NCBI GenBank assembly: GCA_937905835.1
Contig: CALCXK010000037.1
Coordinates: 1-6,002 of the forward strand
Source of the DNA: an uncultured Ilumatobacter sp.
GTDB lineage: Bacteria; Actinomycetota; Acidimicrobiia; Acidimicrobiales; Ilumatobacteraceae
Reading direction: 5' to 3'
DNA length: 6,002 nucleotides
The number at the start of each line of letters is the position of its first letter. The first letter of the stretch is position 1. Positions 1-4,970 of this stretch are shown here, in pieces. The notes under the pieces are model-generated. The model saw only the letters and a program-made list of their open reading frames with translations. It did not search any database and was not told the origin of the DNA. Position numbers and translations under genes: made by a program.

Positions 1-704
1 TCATGGATTCCCCGATGCAACCGGCTGTTGTGGTACATCTCCATGAAGTTCTCGATCATGATTTTCCAGTTGAACGGAACGTCGGGGATCGTCACCGGGT
101 CGACCGTGACAAGCGACTCGACGGCGTAGTTCGTGAGCACTGCGTCAAGCTTCGCCAGGCGCGGCGCGAGGGGCTCGGCATTCGGGTCAAAGTTGGTAAA
201 GACGAACCCGTTCCAGACTTCGACTGGCAGGCTCGGTAGCTGTACATCGGCCATGTCGAAGCCAAGCGTCTGACTCATCTCGGGTGCGCCGACGAGCTGA
301 CCGTCGAGGTCGTAGACCCAGTAGTGGTAGGGGCATCGGAACTGACGCGTCGTCCCAGACTCAAGATCGGGCGGGGCGAGCATGTCGTCGTCGGTTCGGT
401 CAACCGATGCCGTGATGCACATTGCTCGGTGCTGACACACCGCCGACATGACACGAATCGAGCTGTCTTTCGAGCGCACGACGATCAACGGTTCGCCGGC
501 ACGAGTCACCGAAAGGTAGTCGCCGACCCCAGGAATCTGCTCCTGGCGGCCAACGCACAACCAATCCGCGCCGAATACGGCGTCCATCTCGAAGCGGTGA
601 AACTCGGGGTCGAAATACACCGCCGGGGGCAGGCCGACCGCTTCGGTGAACGAGCCGCTCGACTGGCGGAGGGAGCCGACTGTGATACCAGGTGGTAAGA
701 CCAT
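1..704 (-). CDS. Rieske [2Fe-2S] non-heme iron oxygenase, alpha subunit (partial, C-terminus beyond left edge)
   Basis: Translating the minus strand from the ATG at 704 gives 234 open residues to the window edge. The Rieske motif is C90-x-H92 (VCQHRAM) and C124-x2-H127 (CPYHYWVYDLDG), which bind the [2Fe-2S] cluster. After an EVWNGFVFTNFDP segment near residue 163 comes the start of the catalytic domain, with E222-x2-H225-x4-H230 (ENFMEMYHNSRLH), the mononuclear Fe(II) site. The third iron ligand, normally an Asp much further on, lies outside the window. Family members use electrons from a reductase to hydroxylate or O/N-demethylate aromatic, quaternary-amine or other substrates in the cytoplasm; the substrate here is unknown. 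The 31 residues between H92 and C124 are about 14 more than in naphthalene dioxygenase. The start is uncertain: the frame stays open upstream (GTG at 716, ATG at 761 inside the neighbour) and no Shine-Dalgarno precedes any of them. I chose 704 because it avoids overlapping the divergent gene. Confidence 0.9.
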   Translation of the reverse strand, partial: MVLPPGITVGSLRQSSGSFTEAVGLPPAVYFDPEFHRFEMDAVFGADWLCVGRQEQIPGVGDYLSVTRAGEPLIVVRSKDSSIRVMSAVCQHRAMCITASVDRTDDDMLAPPDLESGTTRQFRCPYHYWVYDLDGQLVGAPEMSQTLGFDMADVQLPSLPVEVWNGFVFTNFDPNAEPLAPRLAKLDAVLTNYAVESLVTVDPVTIPDVPFNWKIMIENFMEMYHNSRLHRGIH

Positions 705-754
705 CAGACCAGACACTAGTTTGTGGGAGTACTGCACGCGCTCAAGGGGGCACC
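705..754. promoter_or_regulatory. Compact divergent intergenic region, putative overlapping -10 elements
   Basis: Only 50 bases separate the oxygenase and VOC starts, so promoters for both must lie here or just inside the genes. The palindrome ACTAGT (715-720) contributes to a TANNNT -10-like hexamer on each strand: TAGTTT at 717-722 for the plus strand and TAGTGT at 718-713 for the minus strand. The minus-strand hexamer ends 8 bases before the ATG at 704, a spacing that would suit a leaderless transcript. No convincing -35 is seen; TTGAGC at 745-740 (minus) is about 21 bases away, which is too far for the usual spacer. This is inference from short motifs. Confidence 0.25.
744..750 (+). promoter_or_regulatory. 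Ribosome binding site of the VOC gene
   Basis: The sequence AAGGGGG ends 4 bases before the ATG at 755. It fixes the start there rather than at an in-frame ATG at 692, which would give an unconserved 21-residue extension overlapping the oxygenase gene. Confidence 0.6.
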
Positions 755-1282
755 ATGACATATCCAAACACACTCGTTTTCGTCGACTTCCCGTCCGATG
801 ATGTGAACGCCGCACGCGCGTTCTACGCCGAGGTCTTCAATTGGGAAGTCGAGGATCGGATCGCTGACGTCTTCGCACGCATCGTCCCCGGTCAGAATCA
901 GAAGATCGATGACGGCTCGCAAGGCCCCAACGGCAACCTCCACATGGGCATCTCGAATGCTGCCGACATGCGCCCAAGGCCACCAAGCGCTCCACAGGAA
1001 CCCACGAACCTCAGCGGGCCCGGCCGGTCAATACGAGCCTGGATCTTGGTGAGTGACGATGACTCCTTTGAGCGCATCCTCGAAGCTGCGGTTCGCCTTG
1101 GAGCAACCGAACTGTGGCGCGACCACTTCTGGACCGAATTCGGCGGAGCAAACGCAGCGTTCCTGGACCCGTGGGGCAACCAGATTATGCTGTGGGCCCA
1201 CCTCGACGGCGTCGAAGTCGACCCAGATACCCACGAAGTCATCGGCGACACTCCGCTTCCAGAGGGCTGGACCATCGAGTAG
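755..1282 (+). CDS. VOC / glyoxalase-fold family protein
   Basis: A 175-residue cytoplasmic protein with one pair of beta-alpha-beta-beta-beta modules typical of the vicinal oxygen chelate (glyoxalase/bleomycin resistance/dioxygenase) superfamily. Module 1 begins at residues 5-32, with the strand TLVFVDFPSDD followed by the helix NAARAFYAEVFNWE. Module 2 covers about 91-147: strand RSIRAWILVSDD, helix SFERILEAAVRLGA, and the closing FLDPWGNQIMLW, the usual DPxGNxxxLW ending. About 28 residues (148-175) of acidic tail follow. The usual metal-binding Glu on the last strand is Met145 here and the first strand lacks an obvious His/Glu ligand, so a non-metal or altered role is possible. Family members include isomerases, extradiol dioxygenases and binding proteins, so the reaction cannot be assigned. 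It is divergent from the oxygenase and convergent with the transporter operon. The family call is firm, the function unknown. Confidence 0.85.
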   Translation: MTYPNTLVFVDFPSDDVNAARAFYAEVFNWEVEDRIADVFARIVPGQNQKIDDGSQGPNGNLHMGISNAADMRPRPPSAPQEPTNLSGPGRSIRAWILVSDDDSFERILEAAVRLGATELWRDHFWTEFGGANAAFLDPWGNQIMLWAHLDGVEVDPDTHEVIGDTPLPEGWTIE

Positions 1283-1287
1283 TCGTT

Positions 1288-1307
1288 CCGGGAGGGACCT
1301 TCCCCGG
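1288..1307. terminator. Weak hairpin between convergent genes, possible bidirectional terminator
   Basis: CCGGG (1288-1292) pairs with CCCGG (1303-1307). With one bulged C, the inner AGG/CCT-T bases extend the stem around a very short loop. No T-run follows on either strand, so it does not look like a standard intrinsic terminator. Its position in the 57-base gap between the two convergent stop codons is the main support. Confidence 0.2.
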
Positions 1308-1339
1308 CGCTGCATCACACCGTCATTGCATGCCGAAAA

Positions 1340-2275
1340 TTACTTCAGACCGCGGACGAAGGGCTGAGCCAACGCAGCGGGGGCGCGGACGCGATGGGCA
1401 AAGATTGCCATCCCGCCGAGCGTTACGATAAATGGCAACGACTGCAACAGCTCACTATTGACTTGATAGCCGAGGCCTTGAACCGACAGCCGGAACGAGA
1501 GCGCTCCGGCGAAGATAACGCAGCCCGCCACGGTGCCCCGTAGCGTCCAGCCTCCGAAGATGACCGCAGCAATCGCGATGAATCCGCGGCCACCGACGAC
1601 CGAATCCTCGAACAGGCCGACCTGACCAAAGATGAGGAACCATCCGCCCATTCCCGAGGTAAAGCCGGCGTAGTAGATGCTCTGACGACGCCGCTTGTTG
1701 ACGTCGATTCCCGACACGTCGGCAGACTGGGGGTTTTCGCCAACCGACCGCAGTTCGAGGCCCCAACGGGTTCGGAAGACGATCCACCATGTCGCTGGGA
1801 GCAACAGGAACAGAAAGTAGAAGGGCCAACGCTGGCCGAAGAGCGCCGTACCAAGCAGCGGTATGTCATGCAGCAGTGGTATGTCCCAGCGACTTGCGAG
1901 CTGGGTCTCAGGCTCAATCTCGTTGTCGAGGAATCCGGCCAGCCCGAACACCAAGATGTTGAGCGTCAGACCAACCACAAACTGATCGGCAGTCAGGCGA
2001 TGGCTCATCTCGGCTTGCACGCCGGCGACGATCATTCCACCCGCAACACCGGTCACGAGTGCGATCAACATCGAGTCGGTGAGGTGGTAGCCAATGGCGC
2101 TGGTGAAGGCGCCGCCAAGCAGCATCCCCTCGACCGAGATGTTCAGCGTGCCCGCGCGTTCGGCAACGAACTCGCCTGACGCCGCGAAGGCGAGGAACGC
2201 TGCGAACAGCGCCCCGTTGATATAGGTCGACTCGCTGGAAACAATGTCGATAATCGCGTCGAAGAACCCAAACAT
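1340..2275 (-). CDS. ABC transporter permease, BMP/nucleoside type, second permease (YufQ/NupQ-like)
   Basis: This 311-residue integral membrane protein belongs to the BPD_transp_2 family (branched-chain amino acid, sugar and nucleoside importer permeases). Family signatures are ERAGTLNISVEGMLLGGAF at residues 39-57, the cytoplasmic coupling segment VGENPQSADVSGIDV at about 178-192 that contacts the ATPase, and GRGFIAIAAVIFGGW at 229-243. Hydrophobic segments lie near 18-36, 68-88, 98-115, 151-168, 200-220, 228-262 and 272-292. Its length is close to Bacillus YufQ. It should form the translocation pore as a heterodimer with the adjacent longer permease. The ATG at 2275 follows that gene's TAA by 2 bases and has a GAGGG 7 bases upstream, inside the preceding gene. 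It is the last gene of the operon; the protein ends in a basic, probably cytoplasmic tail. Nucleoside specificity is inferred from family context only. Confidence 0.9.
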   Translation of the reverse strand: MFGFFDAIIDIVSSESTYINGALFAAFLAFAASGEFVAERAGTLNISVEGMLLGGAFTSAIGYHLTDSMLIALVTGVAGGMIVAGVQAEMSHRLTADQFVVGLTLNILVFGLAGFLDNEIEPETQLASRWDIPLLHDIPLLGTALFGQRWPFYFLFLLLPATWWIVFRTRWGLELRSVGENPQSADVSGIDVNKRRRQSIYYAGFTSGMGGWFLIFGQVGLFEDSVVGGRGFIAIAAVIFGGWTLRGTVAGCVIFAGALSFRLSVQGLGYQVNSELLQSLPFIVTLGGMAIFAHRVRAPAALAQPFVRGLK

Positions 2276-2277
2276 CG

Positions 2278-3387
2278 TTACACCCTCTCCGCAGCCGCAG
2301 TTTGGGCTCGTCCGCGATCACGAATAAACATCACCGCTGGCGGGACCAGCAACGCCAGCACCAAGAATCCTTGGATGACATCGGTGATCCGACCTTCGAC
2401 ACCCGTCGAACCAACGAAGCTCGAGCCCGTCCGTAAACCGGCGAACACGAACGCCACCGGAATGGCAACGAGTGCTTTCTCTCGAGCAACCAACGCGACG
2501 AGTAGCCCAGTCCAACCAATATTCGTGGCGAATCCGGGAACGAGTTGATAGTTGCCGAAAGCGAACCCGCCACCCGCAAACATGACCGCTCCGGCCAGGC
2601 CGGCAAATGCACCGCTGATCATCAACGCCGAGGCGCCGTAGCCGATCTGCGACACACCCGATCGTTGCGCAGCACGCGAATTTCTACCGAGCATCCGGAG
2701 ACGGAATCCCCACACTGTTCGAGCGAGAACCGCACTGACCGCCACCGCCAACACGAGACCGATCACCACCGCCAACGGAATCCGATTGCCGAACACTTCA
2801 GGACTCGGCAGACGATTGTCTTTCGGGAGCTGCTGGCTGACCTGGTTGCGGTTGCCACGATCCCCAAGCGGCGCAAGGAGCAGCCACGATTGGCTCAGCC
2901 CGTAGGCGACGACTTGCCCACCGACGGCCACGAGGAGGAGAGTCGACAGAACCTCTGGCACGTTGCGCCAGAACTTGAGTAACGCAGCGACGCCTGCCCA
3001 GAGGGCCCCGCCAACAGCGCCAAAGATCACAATGATCACCAGGTTGAACGGCCCAGGTCCGCCGACTAAGAAGCCGAAATAGGTAGCGAACGCGGCGCCA
3101 ACGAACAGCTGGCCTTCCTGGCCGATGTTGACGAGCCCGGCCTTACTGGAAATGATCGTGCCCACAGCAACGAGCAACATTGGAGCCGCACTGCCGAGGG
3201 TTTCGCCCCACCGACCGGGCTTGCGCAAGCTGCCATCGAGCAGCGCACTGACCACTGGGCGCCAATCTCCTCCCGTCGCTTCAACGAGGAGCGCCGACAG
3301 AAGCAGCGCGGCCAGCACACTCAGCCCGTAGAGGGCGAACCATTCACCAATTCGCGCGCGTTGCCTGGAGGTCGTCATGTCGGTCAT
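2278..3387 (-). CDS. ABC transporter permease, BMP/nucleoside type, first permease (YufP/NupP-like)
   Basis: A 369-residue integral membrane permease of the BPD_transp_2 family. After a short basic N-terminus (RQRAR), the first membrane helix is at about 15-36. The family motif KAGLVNIGQEGQL covers 82-94. A polar, probably extracellular loop spans about 166-192. The coupling segment GFRLRMLGRNSRAAQRSGV is at 227-245, followed by further hydrophobic segments to about 345 and a basic tail with RDRGR. The longer N-terminus and NIG-EGQ form separate it from the downstream permease and match the YufP subgroup. The ATG at 3387 overlaps the ATPase stop by 4 bases (ATGA). A GGAG 7 bases upstream supports this start over the second ATG at 3378. 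It should pair with the next permease to make the pore of one importer; the substrate is inferred to be a nucleoside or nucleobase-like compound. Confidence 0.9.
   Translation of the reverse strand: MTDMTTSRQRARIGEWFALYGLSVLAALLLSALLVEATGGDWRPVVSALLDGSLRKPGRWGETLGSAAPMLLVAVGTIISSKAGLVNIGQEGQLFVGAAFATYFGFLVGGPGPFNLVIIVIFGAVGGALWAGVAALLKFWRNVPEVLSTLLLVAVGGQVVAYGLSQSWLLLAPLGDRGNRNQVSQQLPKDNRLPSPEVFGNRIPLAVVIGLVLAVAVSAVLARTVWGFRLRMLGRNSRAAQRSGVSQIGYGASALMISGAFAGLAGAVMFAGGGFAFGNYQLVPGFATNIGWTGLLVALVAREKALVAIPVAFVFAGLRTGSSFVGSTGVEGRITDVIQGFLVLALLVPPAVMFIRDRGRAQTAAAERV
2283..2290 (-). promoter_or_regulatory. Ribosome binding site of the second permease
   Basis: Read on the minus strand, GGAGAGGG lies inside the end of the upstream permease gene, with GAGGG 7 bases from the ATG at 2275. 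It shows the downstream gene can be initiated independently as well as by coupling across the 2-base gap. Confidence 0.5.
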
Positions 3388-4970
3388 ATTGCTGCTCCGC
3401 CCATGAGCAGACCGAGCTGCTCGAGATCAACGTCAGCTCGGTTCATTTCTCCGACGATGCGACCGGAGTGCATGACGACGATTCGATGCGAGAGGTCAAG
3501 GATCTCTTCAAGCTCGCTGGAGATCAGCAACACGGCGACGCCTGCCTCGGCCGCGGCCGTGAGCCGCTCACCCATGTATTCGATTGCGCCGACGTCGAGG
3601 CCGCGAGTTGGCTGGGCAGCCACGAGCACCAAGGGGTGCTGTGTGAGCTCGCGAGCAAGGACAACACGTTGCTGGTTGCCACCCGAGAGCGACCACATCG
3701 GTGCATGAGGCCCAGCACACAGGATCCCGAATTGTTCGATCATCTCGGTCGCGACTGCTTCGAGCGCGTGTCGGTCGATCAGGCCGCGATTGGCAACGTT
3801 CGACTGATCGACCAAGACCAGGTTCTCTGCGACGGTCATGTCGAGTACGACGCCGCTGTCGTGGCGATCTTCGGGGATCACGCCGATGCCAGCTTTGGCC
3901 ATAGCACCCGATCGGCCATCGGGAATACGCTCGCCATTGACGCTGACCGACCCTGCGTCGAGCGCTACCAAGCTCGACAGCAAGTCGCCAAGTTCGCGTT
4001 GGCCGTTGCCTTCAACGCCTGCAACACCGACGATCTCGCCCGCCCGCAATTCAATCGACAGGTCGTCCAGCGCGCAGATTCCGCTGGAACCGCGAACCGT
4101 CACTCCGGTAATGGCGAGCACAACGTCGCCAATTTGGTTGTCGTGCACAGCCGTCTGCGCACCATCGACCACGCGCAGCCCAAGCGCTGCGCGCTCAGAG
4201 CGCAACGACACTTCACGGCCGACCATCCCGCGCGCGAGTGTCGGAGCGTCGGCATCTTCAGCCAGTAGGCGATCGACAACTGCGCCTTGACGCATGATCG
4301 AAATGTCATCAGTCGCATACAGAATTTCATCGAGCTTGTGACTCACCAGCACCACTGCGCGGCCCTCGTCTGCGACAACCTGGCGGAGTGATTCGAAAAG
4401 TTGAACGGACTCTTCTGGGGTGAGCACCGACGTGGGCTCGTCGAAGATCACGATGCTGGGATCGCGCCGCAGGCACTTGATGATCTCGACCCGTTGCCGG
4501 AGACCGGCGGTCAGGTTTCCGACCTGCGCATCAGGCTCGATGACGAGGCCGTATTGATCGGCGATGTCACCGATCCGGTTGCGAATTGCGGTTGGATCGA
4601 GTCGACCAGTTTCGCCGAGAGCGACATTTTCCCAGACCGTTAGCGCCTCGACGAGGCTGAAGTGTTGATGCACCATGCCAAGGCCCAGCCTCGACGCGTC
4701 AGACGGGCTGTAGATCTTCTGCTCGACGCCGTCGATGCAGATCGTGCCTTCGTCGGGGAGCACGAGGCCGATGAGCATCTTCATCAGCGTCGATTTACCC
4801 GCCCCGTTCTCGCCGAGGACGCCGTGAATGCGCCCACGTCGAAGTGCAAGATCAACACTGTCACACGCTGTGACTGCGCCGAAGCGTTTCGTTATCTTTC
4901 GGAGATCGACCGCCAGTGCGGACCCCGCGTGGGGGTCCGCACCATTGCGGTCAGGGGGATTAGGTGTCAT
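3384..4970 (-). CDS. ABC transporter ATP-binding protein with two nucleotide-binding domains (YufO/NupO-like)
   Basis: This 528-residue cytoplasmic ATPase powers the importer. Domain 1 (about 20-255) has Walker A GENGAGKST at 53-61, Q-loop Q102, signature LTAGLRQR at 153-160, Walker B IVIFDEPT with D177/E178, and switch His211. Domain 2 (about 283-528) has a degenerate Walker A, GVEGNGQRE at 318-326 with Gln in place of Lys, a canonical signature LSGGNQQR at 428-435, VAAQPTRGLD at about 450-459 where Walker B D/E are A/Q, and SS in place of the switch His near 484. So one composite ATP site (Walker A of domain 1 with the signature of domain 2) is intact and the other is degenerate. This pattern is usual for double-domain sugar and nucleoside importer ATPases. 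The start ATG overlaps the binding-protein stop by one base (TGATG). Residues 1-19 look unconserved and carry a strong hairpin in their mRNA. Confidence 0.93.
   Translation of the reverse strand: MTPNPPDRNGADPHAGSALAVDLRKITKRFGAVTACDSVDLALRRGRIHGVLGENGAGKSTLMKMLIGLVLPDEGTICIDGVEQKIYSPSDASRLGLGMVHQHFSLVEALTVWENVALGETGRLDPTAIRNRIGDIADQYGLVIEPDAQVGNLTAGLRQRVEIIKCLRRDPSIVIFDEPTSVLTPEESVQLFESLRQVVADEGRAVVLVSHKLDEILYATDDISIMRQGAVVDRLLAEDADAPTLARGMVGREVSLRSERAALGLRVVDGAQTAVHDNQIGDVVLAITGVTVRGSSGICALDDLSIELRAGEIVGVAGVEGNGQRELGDLLSSLVALDAGSVSVNGERIPDGRSGAMAKAGIGVIPEDRHDSGVVLDMTVAENLVLVDQSNVANRGLIDRHALEAVATEMIEQFGILCAGPHAPMWSLSGGNQQRVVLARELTQHPLVLVAAQPTRGLDVGAIEYMGERLTAAAEAGVAVLLISSELEEILDLSHRIVVMHSGRIVGEMNRADVDLEQLGLLMGGAAI
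3395..3398 (-). promoter_or_regulatory. Ribosome binding site of the first permease
   Basis: On the minus strand this is GGAG, 7 bases upstream of the ATG at 3387 and inside the last codons of the ATPase gene. It decides the start in favour of the upstream of two nearby in-frame ATGs. Confidence 0.5.
4916..4942 (-). repeat. Perfect 11-bp inverted repeat with 5-base loop (strong hairpin in the ATPase 5' coding region)
   Basis: The arms are GTGCGGACCCC at 4916-4926 and GGGGTCCGCAC at 4932-4942, exact reverse complements around a 5-base loop at 4927-4931. In the operon mRNA it lies 28 bases after the ATPase start codon and 28-30 bases after the end of the binding-protein gene, within codons 10-19. 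Nothing like a T-run follows, so it is not a standard terminator. Stem-loops after the binding-protein gene are known in several importer operons, where they protect the upstream mRNA and help make binding protein in excess. Applying that here is inference, since there is no intergenic space and the structure sits inside coding sequence. Confidence 0.6.

Noticed and set aside
3..698. Two plus-strand open frames (3-239 and 324-698)
   Set aside because: Both lie opposite the Rieske oxygenase, whose minus-strand frame has all cluster ligands and the iron-site motif.
698..711. Two AGACCA copies 8 bases apart near the oxygenase start, as a regulator site
   Set aside because: Six-base direct repeats are too short to distinguish from chance and there is no regulator gene in the window to link them to.
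692..754. Upstream ATG extension of the VOC protein
   Set aside because: The 21 extra residues have no family similarity, and a strong ribosome site lies directly before the ATG at 755.
2591..2603. Inverted repeat CCGGCC-A-GGCCGG
   Set aside because: A one-base loop is too tight for a hairpin, and the sequence simply encodes an Ala-Gly-Leu-Ala-Gly stretch of a membrane helix.
3468..4268. Plus-strand open frame of 266 codons opposite the ATPase
   Set aside because: It is the antisense shadow of a well-supported ATPase gene. Its translation is rich in His/Arg/Asp with no domain pattern, as expected from antisense of GC-rich coding sequence.
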